NCBI GenBank assembly: GCA_013297985.1 | Contig: JAAFIY010000026.1 | Coordinates: forward strand, 1-37,296 | Direction: 5' to 3' | Source of the DNA: Comamonadaceae bacterium | GTDB taxonomy: Bacteria > Pseudomonadota > Gammaproteobacteria > Burkholderiales > Burkholderiaceae_C | Length of the DNA stretch: 37,296 nucleotides | In this document: one piece after another, positions 20,313-26,972 of the stretch | Layout of the letters: each line of letters begins with the position of its first letter | Numbering within the stretch: the stretch's first letter is position 1 | Made by a program: the position numbers and the translations under genes | The notes under the pieces: model-generated | Database searches by the model: none | Seen by the model: the letters and a program-made list of their open reading frames with translations, nothing else | What the model was told of the DNA's origin: nothing

Positions 20313-20954
20313 TCACCCCACCTTAAAAAACGTCGCCCCCGCAGTCCCGCTGCCCACCTCATCGATCGTGGCTTCGCGCACCGCGTGCACCTTCAGGGCC
20401 AGCCGCAGGCTGATACCGGCCAGCGGGTGGTTGCCGTCTAGCACCACGTGGTCGGGGTAGATGTCGGTGACGGTGTACAGCGCGTCTTTGGGTAGGTCGC
20501 CCTCAACGCCTGCGGGCAGGGCATGGCCGTCGAAGGTCATGCCTTCTTCGAGCACTTTGGGGAACAGCTTGCGGGGCTGCAGAAAGACCAAGTCGCTTTT
20601 GTAGTCGCCAAAGGCGTGTTCGGGTTCCAGGTGCAGATCGAGCTTGTCACCGGGGCCGCTGTTGACCAGGGCCGTGTCGATGTCGGGCAGCAGGTCATCA
20701 CCGCCCACTAAGAATTCCACGGGCTCATCCAACACATCCAGCTCCTCGCCCAGGCTGTCTTTCAGCACCCACGTTAGCGCGGCCACGCAGGGCAGGGCGA
20801 TGTGGCCGGGCTTGATGTCGGCGGGCGGGTGGTTGTGGTGATGATGGTGGTGATCATCATCGTGATGGTGGTCATGCTCCTGATCGTGGTGATCATGGTC
20901 ATGCCCATGGTCGTGACCATTGGGGGCGGTGTGCTTAGGGGGTACGGATGCCAT
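20313..20954 (-). CDS. SlyD-like FKBP peptidyl-prolyl isomerase with N-terminal His-rich tail
   Basis: This 213-residue protein has a SlyD-type FKBP domain with an IF (insert-in-flap) chaperone segment. Matches include WVLKDSLGEELDVLDEP, FLVGGDDLLPDIDTAL, LHLEPEHAFGDY, the DLPKDALYTVTDIYPDHV strand and LDGNHPLAGISLRLALKV. Residues 14-42 contain 17 histidines and many aspartates, a probable nickel, zinc or cobalt binding tail. In E. coli SlyD the metal-binding tail is C-terminal; here it is N-terminal and the C-terminus is short. The ATG at 20954 is the only start near the tail: in that stretch CATG runs are out of frame. Its CATG also contains an ATG of the divergent roxA frame. Confidence 0.92.
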   Translation of the reverse strand: MASVPPKHTAPNGHDHGHDHDHHDQEHDHHHDDDHHHHHHNHPPADIKPGHIALPCVAALTWVLKDSLGEELDVLDEPVEFLVGGDDLLPDIDTALVNSGPGDKLDLHLEPEHAFGDYKSDLVFLQPRKLFPKVLEEGMTFDGHALPAGVEGDLPKDALYTVTDIYPDHVVLDGNHPLAGISLRLALKVHAVREATIDEVGSGTAGATFFKVG

Positions 20955-20973
20955 GCCAGAATTGTCGCGCCAC

Positions 20974-22257
20974 ATGAACGCCACGCCCCACACCCCCGCG
21001 ACCGCTGAGTTACTCGACGCTCCCTTGACGCTGCTCGGTGGCTTAAGCCGCCGCCAGTTCATGGCGCGGCAATGGCAAAAAAAGCCGCTGCTGGTGCGTG
21101 CAGCGTGGCCGGGCATCACGCCGCCGCTGTCGCGCCTGCAGATGATCGACTTGGCCGGGCAAGACGGGGTGGAATCTAGATTGATTCAAGCCTCTAGTGC
21201 CCTAGAAAAGGGCGCTAGCAGCTATAAAAAAGCTAGCACATCAACGGATGATGCTGCCGAAGGCGCCAACGCCAGATGGGTAAGTGGCGCAGGCTGGAAG
21301 CTCACCCGTGGCCCCTTCACCCGCCGCCAAATGCCGCCCATGTCGCACCCGGGCTGGACGCTCTTGGTTCAGGGTTTGGACTTGCACCACAACGGCGCCC
21401 GCGCCATCTTGGACGCCTTTGACTTCATCCCCCAAGCGCGGCTGGATGATTTGATGGCCAGCTACGCCAGTGACGGCGGCGGGGTGGGGCCGCACTTTGA
21501 TCGCTACGACGTGTTTTTGCTGCAAGCGCAAGGCAAGCGGCGTTGGCAGATCAGTGCGCAAAAAGACTTGGAACTGGTGGAAGGCGCGCCGCTGAAAATT
21601 CTGCGCAACTTCAGCCCCACCGATGATTGGGTGCTAGAGCCCGGCGACATGCTTTATTTGCCGCCGCGCTACGCCCACAACGGCGTGGCGGTGGGGGGTG
21701 ACTGCATCACCCTGTCGATTGGCTTTAGAAGCCCCCGGCGCAGCGAACTGGCGCACGATTTGTTGCTGCGCCTGGCCGATGCGATGGCCCAAGACGATGA
21801 ATCAGCCGAGATTCGCGCCCACTTGTACGCCGACCCCGCCCAGCCGGCGGTGCCGGGCCAATCGGCCCTGATACCGCCTGCCATGTACGAGTTTGCTCAG
21901 GCCGCGCTGCAGCATGCGCTGGCTGACCCGCAAGCCTTGGCACTGGCCTTGGGCGAGGTGCTGACTGAGCCCAAACCCAGTGTGTGGTTTGACGCTGGCC
22001 CGCCGTTGCCGCCGGGGCGCTGCGCCCTGCGGCTAGACCGTTGCACCCGCATGGCGGTAGACACGCGCCATGTGTTCATCAACGGCGAAGGCTTTGTGGC
22101 TGCGGGCAAAGACGCCCGCTTGCTGCACACCTTGGCCCACGCCCGCCTATTGGCCGTCGCCGACGCGCAGCGCTTAAGCGATGAGGCCTGGGCCCTGGTC
22201 GACGAATGGGCGCAAGCCGGTTGGCTACATGTGCGCCAAGAGGAGGACGCTGCATGA
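20974..22257 (+). CDS. RoxA/YcfD-like JmjC ribosomal protein oxygenase
   Basis: This 427-residue cupin-like JmjC Fe(II)/2-oxoglutarate oxygenase belongs to the YcfD family (E. coli RoxA hydroxylates ribosomal protein L16 arginine). It has the typical N-terminus LLGGLSRRQFMARQWQKKPLLVR and the core WTLLVQGLDLHH and GGGVGPHFDRYDVFLLQAQGKRRW. The iron ligands are H174, D176 and H235 (LPPRYAHNG). A winged-helix-like C-terminal part follows. Between ESRLI and GWKLTRGPF there is an insertion of about 35 residues relative to E. coli YcfD, encoded by a palindromic repeat copy plus flank. I chose the ATG at 20974; ATGs at 20953 and 20920 also exist but overlap the divergent slyD-like gene. The activity is inferred from the family. 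Confidence 0.92.
   Translation: MNATPHTPATAELLDAPLTLLGGLSRRQFMARQWQKKPLLVRAAWPGITPPLSRLQMIDLAGQDGVESRLIQASSALEKGASSYKKASTSTDDAAEGANARWVSGAGWKLTRGPFTRRQMPPMSHPGWTLLVQGLDLHHNGARAILDAFDFIPQARLDDLMASYASDGGGVGPHFDRYDVFLLQAQGKRRWQISAQKDLELVEGAPLKILRNFSPTDDWVLEPGDMLYLPPRYAHNGVAVGGDCITLSIGFRSPRRSELAHDLLLRLADAMAQDDESAEIRAHLYADPAQPAVPGQSALIPPAMYEFAQAALQHALADPQALALALGEVLTEPKPSVWFDAGPPLPPGRCALRLDRCTRMAVDTRHVFINGEGFVAAGKDARLLHTLAHARLLAVADAQRLSDEAWALVDEWAQAGWLHVRQEEDAA
21185..21243 (+). repeat. Palindromic repeat copy in frame inside the RoxA-like gene
   Basis: This reads AAGCCTCTAG, a first hairpin TGCCC-(7 nt)-GGGCG, then TAGCAGCTAT, AAAAAA and GCTAGCACA. Both hairpin halves are present. It is translated as about residues 72-90 (QASSALEKGASSYKKASTS), a low-complexity Ser/Ala/Lys stretch within the insertion. 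Confidence 0.75.
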
Positions 22258-22820
22258 ACGAACCCGCTGCCCCGCCGCCGCCGTCTGCTGAAGTGGCAGC
22301 TGCTTCGCCACTGCCGTCTGCTGGAGTGGCAGCCGCTTCGCAACTGCCTCAGGGCCGCATTGATGGCCGGGCGGCGTTTCAAGCCGCGATTCGCGTCGCG
22401 CTGGCCCAAGCGCAGGTGGCGGGCTGGCGCGAGATCATCTTGTGCGACGGCGATTTTTCAGACTGGCCGCTGGCCGAGCGCGACGTGGTGCAGTCCATCT
22501 CGGCATGGAGCAAGTGCGGGCGGCATATCACGCTGCTGGCGCGCCACTACGACCATGTGCGGGCGCATCAGGCGCGGCTGGTGTCGTGGCGCAAAACCTG
22601 GAGCCACATCATCGAAGCGCGCGGCTGCGCCAATGCCGATGAGCAAGATTTCCCCAGCGCCATTCTCACGCCCGATTGGGTGCTGCAGCGCACAGACCTG
22701 GTGCGCTGCACCGGCTGGTGCGGCACCGAAGTGCGCCGCCGCGTGGAGCTGCGCGAATCGGTCGACGAATGGCTGCGCCGCAGCGCGCCTGCTTTCCCGG
22801 CCACCACCTTGGGGCTATAG
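22254..22820 (+). CDS. Conserved hypothetical protein (DUF7931-like)
   Basis: This 188-residue protein starts at an ATG overlapping the roxA-like stop (ATGA). A low-complexity Pro/Ala/Ser N-terminus (1-35) precedes a globular region with GWREIILCDGDFSDWPLAERDVV, the HITLLARHYDHVRA strand, LVSWRKTWSHIIEARGC and a cysteine-containing CTGWCGTEVRRR end. I believe it matches the DUF7931 family often next to YcfD-like oxygenases in Burkholderiales, but this is from memory. No signal peptide or membrane segment is seen. Function unknown; the tight coupling with the oxygenase gene suggests a shared pathway. Confidence 0.7.
   Translation: MNEPAAPPPPSAEVAAASPLPSAGVAAASQLPQGRIDGRAAFQAAIRVALAQAQVAGWREIILCDGDFSDWPLAERDVVQSISAWSKCGRHITLLARHYDHVRAHQARLVSWRKTWSHIIEARGCANADEQDFPSAILTPDWVLQRTDLVRCTGWCGTEVRRRVELRESVDEWLRRSAPAFPATTLGL
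22281..22346 (+). repeat. Two tandem 33-bp units in the DUF7931-like gene
   Basis: Units 22281-22313 and 22314-22346 differ at a few positions and encode PSAEVAAASPL and PSAGVAAASQL. The repeat is in frame in the disordered N-terminus, so gain or loss of units would not break the gene. Confidence 0.8.
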
Positions 22821-22927
22821 CGCCGAGGGCTTTCGCTACAGCCACAACAGCCGGCACGACTGAAGCGGTGGCACCCCGCTGAAAGTCCGGGATTGACAAG
22901 CGCCTAAAAGCTGCCTTCGCAGCCACC

Positions 22928-22933
22928 TATAAT
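22928..22933 (+). promoter_or_regulatory. Probable -10 element for the Ala-rich lipoprotein gene
   Basis: A perfect TATAAT lies 102 bases before the lipoprotein ATG in a 214-base gap. A TTGACA at 22893-22898 is 29 bases upstream of it, too far to be the matching -35 element, so only the -10 is proposed. Confidence 0.45.
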
Positions 22934-23034
22934 GCTGGGTTGTCTGCTTCGCACCTGTGCAGGGTTTGCTGATGCAGCTTGCACGCGGCGCCCAAGTGGC
23001 TCGCTTTTCCTCACCTCACCAAAGACCTTCTCTC

Positions 23035-23361
23035 ATGAAAAAGACCGTTGCCCTGGCTTCGTTGATCGCCCTGTTTGCTCTGGCCGCTTGCGGCAAGAAA
23101 GAAGAGCCGATGCCTGCTCCCGCCCCCGCGCCCGTGGCTGCCCCCGCACCGGCCCCGGCTGAGCCGCCCGCAGCGCCCGCCACCGCTGGTACCCCCGGCG
23201 CCGCCCCGGCTGCTGACGCCGCTGCTGCAGCTCCTGGTGCCGCTCCGGCTGCTGGTGCTGCCCCCGCCGCTGGCGCCCCCGCTGCCCCGGCTGCTGACGG
23301 CGCTGCTGCCGCCGCAGCCGCTGCTGCCGCCGCTGCTGCTGCCGCTGCCCCCAAGAAGTAA
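23035..23361 (+). CDS. Ala/Pro-rich small lipoprotein
   Basis: This 108-residue protein starts with a lipoprotein signal peptide, MKKTVALASLIALFALAACGKK, with lipobox LAAC and Cys at about residue 19. After KKEEP the rest is nearly all Ala, Pro and Gly: first PAPAPAP-type repeats, then AAPGAAPAAG units, then a run of 16 Ala ending in PKK. No domain is visible, and an extended, flexible periplasmic spacer is likely. The ATG at 23035 is preferred to an upstream in-frame ATG at 22957 because the signal peptide starts there. A strong rho-independent terminator follows. The GCN-rich coding sequence may be prone to length changes. Confidence 0.82.
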   Translation: MKKTVALASLIALFALAACGKKEEPMPAPAPAPVAAPAPAPAEPPAAPATAGTPGAAPAADAAAAAPGAAPAAGAAPAAGAPAAPAADGAAAAAAAAAAAAAAAAPKK

Positions 23362-23413
23362 TCGCTTCTGGGCTGACGCATCCGCTGTCGGCGGGTGCCG
23401 TCAAAGCCAAGCT

Positions 23414-23443
23414 AAAGGCCACCCCACAGGGTGGCTTTTTTTT
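23414..23443 (+). terminator. Rho-independent terminator after the lipoprotein gene
   Basis: A seven-base-pair stem GCCACCC/GGGTGGC (23418-23424 with 23429-23435), loop CACA, is followed by eight T residues. It ends the lipoprotein transcript 53 bases after the stop. Confidence 0.92.
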
Positions 23444-23477
23444 GGCCCGGGCGGGTGAGTTGGCTGATTCAGGAATG

Positions 23478-23498
23478 AATTGGGGTCTGACCCCAATT
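23478..23498. repeat. 21-bp perfect palindrome, left copy
   Basis: This odd-length perfect palindrome has core GGGGTCTGACCCC flanked by AATT on each side. It is identical over 21 bases to the copy at 24062-24082. It is followed by AATAAAAATGATAGCT. Confidence 0.9.
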
Positions 23499-23595
23499 AA
23501 TAAAAATGATAGCTAGAGGTGGCTGTTTTTATTGCGGTAGCGCCTGGTTTTATGGTTGGGTTGTCTGGGGGTCCTTGGGTCACGGACCTCCGCAC

Positions 23596-23932
23596 GTGGT
23601 GTGCGGCAGGGCCTTGGGGGCTTAAGGGATTGCCGGTCGGGCGGCACACCGCCCGACTACCCTGCGGTACTCGGGATCGCAGGCCGCCGCAGAACTCGGC
23701 TGGCGCCTCAAACAGCTGCGGCGGACCCCGTCGGGGCGACCTGTGATCCCTGCGTTCCTCGGCGGCATCCATGCGCCCCCAAGGCCCTGTCGCACACCAC
23801 GAGCTGCGCACTGGCGCACCCCGCGTTCGACGGCCGTGACGGAAGCGCAGCAGTCGAGTGGGTGGCCCGATAGCGTAAGTAGAGGAGGAGAAGAGTCCAG
23901 TGGACTCTTCGGGGGACATGGAGCTATCGGGC
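23596..23932. ncRNA. Densely base-paired core, candidate structured RNA or hairpin DNA
   Basis: A 26-base arm at 23596-23621 pairs with 23775-23800 with one mismatch. Inside it are a perfect nine-pair hairpin with CACA loop (23636-23657) and an 11-pair helix with one G-U (23673-23683 with 23740-23750). That helix stacks on a perfect nine-pair helix (23684-23692 with 23716-23724), with a CCCC/GGGG hairpin (23726-23736) at the junction. Further on, a perfect ten-pair stem (23865-23874 with 23923-23932) encloses a ten-pair hairpin (23890-23910). Transcription is not shown and the strand is unknown. Confidence 0.4.
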
Positions 23933-24034
23933 TGCCCGCTCGGCTGTTGTGCTTCTGGGCAGAGCGCTCAAATCAAGCACCTAAGAAACGTCATAACAAA
24001 ACAGCCGCCGCCACCCTAAAACACGCCGCATCAA

Positions 24035-24051
24035 GCTATCTTTTCCATAGC
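24035..24051 (+). repeat. Palindromic repeat half-copy at right end of the composite element
   Basis: GCTAT-CTTTTCC-ATAGC forms a five-pair hairpin preceded by CGCCGCATCAA and followed by AAACC, resembling the second half of the dispersed repeat. A more degenerate counterpart (TGATAGCTAGAGG, reading on the other strand as CCTCTAGCTATCA) lies next to the left palindrome at 23507-23519. Confidence 0.55.
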
Positions 24052-24057
24052 AAACCA

Positions 24058-24086
24058 AAACAATTGGGGTCTGACCCCAATTGTTT
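24058..24086. repeat. 29-bp perfect palindrome, right copy
   Basis: This contains the same 21-base palindrome as 23478-23498, with symmetry extended by AAAC and GTTT on either side. The central base T has the same orientation as in the left copy. Confidence 0.9.
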
Positions 24087-24100
24087 CGCCGCGCCCAACA

Positions 24101-24145
24101 AAAAAGCCGATGTGGCCATCTGGGCGATGGCCGACACCGGCTTTT
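24101..24145. terminator. Terminator after bamC (possibly bidirectional)
   Basis: A long hairpin AAAAGCCG(A)TGTGGCCATC pairs with GATGGCCGACACCGGCTTTT around a short TGGGC loop, with A residues on one side and T residues on the other. On the minus strand it ends the dapA-bamC transcript 36 bases past the stop. Confidence 0.85.
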
Positions 24146-24180
24146 GGCAGCCTGCGGCGGACGCCGCGGGGCCAGGGTGG

Positions 24181-25287
24181 CTAGCGCAAATCAGCCGCCA
24201 ACACCGACGCAATGCGCTGCGCGTTAGGGCCGTTGTCGGGCTGGCCGTCGCCGCCCAGCACGTTGACCGTGCTGCGCTCGCCGGTGCCTTGAACCGTCAC
24301 CCGAAAGCGCAAGGGCGCATTGGTGCTGGGGCTGCTGCCCATGAGGCGTTGCAGCAGACCGGGCTGGGTGTTGACCACCGCGGGGTCGACATAGCGCACG
24401 AAGTAAGTGCCGCGGCTGCGGTCACGGTCTTCTACGGTGAAGCCTGCGCGGTCTAGCGCCAGGCCCACGCGACGCCAGGCGCGGTCAAAGGGTTCGTCCA
24501 CGGTGATGGCTTGGTTGGCATTGATGCCAGGGGCCGCCGCAGCCGTGCGGGTGGCGGTGGGCGCAGCGGCCAGCACGGCACGAGACTGGTCTTGCGGAAC
24601 ACCTAGCTTGACCATCAAGCGGCGGATGAATTCGGCTTCTAGCTCGGGGTCAGCCGCGCGGGGTTGCCACACGGTTTGATCTTTGGCCTGGTTGCTATAG
24701 ACCTCCACCATGCCGCGGTGGGTGATGAAGATCTCGGTGGCGTTGCCGTTGCGCTCTAGCCGGGTGCGAAAGCGGTCGCGCTCGCCGGTGGAATACAGGC
24801 CTTCGAGCAGGCGGCCAATGGTGGCGCGCACGATGTCTTGCGGCAGCTTGGCGCGGTTTTCAGCCCAGTCGGTTTCCATGATGCCCACCTGTGGGTCATC
24901 TTGGGTGAGCAAAAAGCCGCTTTCTTGCCAGAAGTCGCGAATGGGGCTCCACAGCTGGTCGGGCGTGCGGTTCACCACCAGCCAGCGCTGATTGCCTTGG
25001 CGCTCCACCCGCACGTCGCCCAAGGCGGCAGGGGCCGTGCGCGCGGCGGGCGTGGTGCTGGCCAGTTGGGTGGACAGCTGCAAAGTGGCGGCAGATACCG
25101 CTTCGCCAGGCACTGCAAAGCGCGAGGTTTGGGGCAGTTTGGTCAAGTCTGGCGGCACTTCAAGCGTGGGGCCGCGGCCCGCGCTTTTATAGTCAATGCG
25201 ATCGCTTTCCAGCACGCTGCAGCCGCTGGCAAGGGCAGCAGCGGCGAGCAGGGCGCCCAGGGGCAACAAACGGGTGTTGAGCTTCAA
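24181..25287 (-). CDS. bamC: Outer membrane assembly lipoprotein BamC
   Basis: BamC is an accessory lipoprotein of the BAM complex that inserts outer-membrane beta-barrels. It has 368 residues. The signal peptide ends in a lipobox (ALASGC, Cys at about residue 23). The unstructured N-terminus with DYKSAGRGPTLEVPPDLTKL is typical of BamC. Two helix-grip domains follow: one with WLVVNRTPDQLWSPIRDFWQ and IMETDWAENR, and one with ITVDEPFDRAWRRVGLALDR, FTVEDRDRSRGTYFVRYVDP and STVNVLGGDG. The start is a TTG at 25287 with GGAGA about eight bases upstream. It is directly downstream of dapA, the conserved arrangement, and is followed by a strong terminator. Confidence 0.95.
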   Translation of the reverse strand: MKLNTRLLPLGALLAAAALASGCSVLESDRIDYKSAGRGPTLEVPPDLTKLPQTSRFAVPGEAVSAATLQLSTQLASTTPAARTAPAALGDVRVERQGNQRWLVVNRTPDQLWSPIRDFWQESGFLLTQDDPQVGIMETDWAENRAKLPQDIVRATIGRLLEGLYSTGERDRFRTRLERNGNATEIFITHRGMVEVYSNQAKDQTVWQPRAADPELEAEFIRRLMVKLGVPQDQSRAVLAAAPTATRTAAAAPGINANQAITVDEPFDRAWRRVGLALDRAGFTVEDRDRSRGTYFVRYVDPAVVNTQPGLLQRLMGSSPSTNAPLRFRVTVQGTGERSTVNVLGGDGQPDNGPNAQRIASVLAADLR

Positions 25288-25342
25288 GGCAAGGTCTCCG
25301 AAAACATCAGCGCCCTAGGGCAGGCATGAGGTGGCTACAAGA

Positions 25343-25393
25343 GTCGCACAGGGGTCGCAGGACAGTCGCATATGGGTCGCACGTCGCACGCAC
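25343..25393 (-). repeat. Short 11-bp-phased repeats between dapA and bamC
   Basis: GTCGCA occurs at 25343, 25354, 25365 and 25376 (exactly 11 bases apart) and again at 25383. On the coding strand for dapA and bamC this is TGCGAC plus C or T, separated by four variable bases. It lies in the 120-base gap between dapA and bamC. Confidence 0.75.
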
Positions 25394-25407
25394 AGGTGTG
25401 GCGCAGA

Positions 25408-26316
25408 TCATGCCGCCAGCACGCCCGCGCTGCGCAAGGCGGCTTCTACGGTGGCATGGTGGGGCTCGCTCAAGTCGGTGAGCGGCAGGCGCAGTGTGGG
25501 GCCACACAGGCCCATGCGGGCCATGGCCCACTTCACGGGAATAGGGTTGGCCTCTACAAACAAGTGTTTGTGCAGCGGCATCAACTGAAACTGCAATTTC
25601 ATGGCCTGGGCGATGTCGCCCGCCAAAGCCGCCACGCACAGCTCATGCATCAAACGCGGGGCCACGTTGGCGGTGACGCTGACGTTGCCTTGGCCGCCAC
25701 ACAGCATCAAGGCCACAGCGGTGGGGTCGTCGCCGCTGTAGACCGCAAAGTCAAGGCCCGCAGCGCGCAGATCACGAATGAGCCACTGCGCGCGTTCAAT
25801 GTTGCCGGTGGCTTCTTTGATGCCCACGATGCCCGGCACACGGGCCAGGCGCAGCACGGTGTCGTGCGCCATGTCGGCCACGCTGCGGCCGGGCACGTTG
25901 TACAGCACCATGGGCAAGTCACCCACCGCTTCGGCGATAGCCAAGAAGTGCCGGTACTGGCCCTCTTGGGTGGGCTTGTTGTAGTAGGGCACCACTTGCA
26001 GTTGGCAATCAGCGCCCACCTTTTTGGCGAAGCGCGCCAGCTCAATGGCTTCGGCCGTGCTGTTGGCGCCGCAGCCCGCCATCACTGGCACCCGCCGGGC
26101 GTGGCGGCTGGCTTGCTCAACTGACACGCGGATGATTTCGCAGTGCTCGTCCACCGTCACGGTGGGCGACTCGCCCGTGGTGCCCACCACACCCAGGCAA
26201 TCGGTGCCTTCGGCCACATGCCAGTCGATGAGTTTTCGCAGCGCGTCGTAGTCCACCTTGCCATTGGGCAAGAAAGGGGTGGCCAGGGCGACGATGCTGC
26301 CGGTTATCGGGGTCAT
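25408..26316 (-). CDS. dapA: 4-hydroxy-tetrahydrodipicolinate synthase
   Basis: DapA condenses pyruvate with aspartate semialdehyde in lysine and diaminopimelate synthesis. It has 302 residues. The TIM-barrel active site is complete: T46/T47 in [11 protein letters not shown]139 in LYNVPGRS, R144, and the Schiff-base K167 in [29 protein letters not shown] and the C-terminal [23 protein letters not shown] are also typical. The ATG at 26316 starts [15 protein letters not shown], the normal N-terminus. It is followed by bamC on the same strand. It is cytoplasmic and likely constitutive. Confidence 0.97.
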   Translation of the reverse strand: MTPITGSIVALATPFLPNGKVDYDALRKLIDWHVAEGTDCLGVVGTTGESPTVTVDEHCEIIRVSVEQASRHARRVPVMAGCGANSTAEAIELARFAKKVGADCQLQVVPYYNKPTQEGQYRHFLAIAEAVGDLPMVLYNVPGRSVADMAHDTVLRLARVPGIVGIKEATGNIERAQWLIRDLRAAGLDFAVYSGDDPTAVALMLCGGQGNVSVTANVAPRLMHELCVAALAGDIAQAMKLQFQLMPLHKHLFVEANPIPVKWAMARMGLCGPTLRLPLTDLSEPHHATVEAALRSAGVLAA

Positions 26317-26364
26317 GTTGGGGCGGATGGTGCAGTGGCGCTGCCAAGCAGGGCCGGGGTGAAT

Positions 26365-26964
26365 TCAGGATTGTAGAAGGCGGGGCGCCAGCGGGCCGCC
26401 GGGGTGCATCGGTGGCCGCACGGCCGCCACGCGTTGAACGAAGCGGGCGTTGCCGCCGTTGACGGGCGCAGGGCTTTCAAAGCCGTCTTCAAACGCCACC
26501 ACCCGCAGGCCGGATTCAGCGCACACCGCCAACAGTTCGCCGGGGCGCAACAAAAAATCAGCCCGCGAAGGGCGGCCGATAGTTTCGTGGCCTTGGGCAA
26601 AGGTTTCATAAATCAGCACACCGCCCGCGTCCAGGGCAGCAGTGATGCGCGGCCACAAAGGGCGCCACAAGTAGTTGGTGACCACCACCGCGTCAAAGCG
26701 CTGTGTGTCGGTCAGCGGCCAGGGGCTGTTTTCGATGTCGGCTTGCAGCAAATGCAGCCGTTGCGCTGATTCGGCGGGCGCAGATTGCTGCAAAAAAGAT
26801 AGCGCATCGGCGTCGCGGTCAAGTGCCGTCACGGTGTGGCCTGCAGCAAGCAGCGCACGGCTGTGGCGGCCTGGGCCGCAGGCCACGTCAAGCGTGTGGC
26901 TGGCGGGCGCAATCAGGTGCTGCCAGCGCAGCAGCCAGGCCGATGGGGGCGCGTCAGCGTGCAT
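26365..26964 (-). CDS. Class I SAM-dependent methyltransferase (TehB-like)
   Basis: This protein of about 199 residues has the SAM-binding motif I in LDVACGPGRHSRALLAAGH and motif II in VTALDRDADALSFL. Motif III is in LLQADIENSPWPL, followed by the strand FDAVVVTNYLWRPLWPRITAALDAGGVLIYETFAQG. The layout resembles small TehB-like methyltransferases; the substrate is unknown. I chose the ATG at 26964 (MHADAPPSAWLLRW), which follows the SDR stop by eight bases; a start at 27042 would overlap the SDR gene. It is the last gene of the minus-strand run from the MFS gene. Confidence 0.88.
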   Translation of the reverse strand: MHADAPPSAWLLRWQHLIAPASHTLDVACGPGRHSRALLAAGHTVTALDRDADALSFLQQSAPAESAQRLHLLQADIENSPWPLTDTQRFDAVVVTNYLWRPLWPRITAALDAGGVLIYETFAQGHETIGRPSRADFLLRPGELLAVCAESGLRVVAFEDGFESPAPVNGGNARFVQRVAAVRPPMHPGGPLAPRLLQS

Positions 26965-26972
26965 GGCTGAGC

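Larger units (their letters stand above)
23478..24086. mobile_element. Candidate non-autonomous composite palindromic element, non-coding
   Basis: This 609-bp stretch lies between the lipoprotein terminator and bamC and fills most of an 819-base gap without a convincing gene. Its ends are the two identical palindromes. Just inside each palindrome, reading inward, both ends run through an A-rich stretch to GATAGCT, then a GGC/TTTT-rich segment that aligns loosely between the two ends, giving imperfect terminal inverted repeats of perhaps 70 bases. The interior is highly self-complementary (see the separate entry). It encodes no transposase. Frames through it exist on both strands but are Arg/Pro-rich and follow the palindromes, so I do not call them genes. 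The element could be a MITE or REPIN-like unit mobilised in trans. Confidence 0.5.

Noticed and set aside
22893-22898. TTGACA as a -35 element for the TATAAT at 22928
   Set aside because: The spacing is 29 bases instead of about 17, so the two hexamers cannot form one sigma70 promoter.
23497-23919. 140-codon open frame on the minus strand across the composite element
   Set aside because: Its Arg/Pro-rich translation follows the GC-rich inverted repeats, it has no recognisable domain and it spans both arms of the hairpins. The same DNA is also open in other frames, so non-coding structure explains it better.
23596-23932. Group II intron fragment or attC-type integron site
   Set aside because: No domain V-like motif, no reverse transcriptase and no integron core-site consensus were found, so the structure is left unnamed.
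23743-24456. 237-codon open frame on the plus strand running into bamC
   Set aside because: It covers the right palindrome, both strands of the terminator and the antisense of bamC; no domain is visible.
26785-26810. Possible partial repeat (AAAAAAGATAGCGC) in the methyltransferase gene
   Set aside because: Only one short half-site is present with no partner arm, and the protein motif around it is normal for the family.
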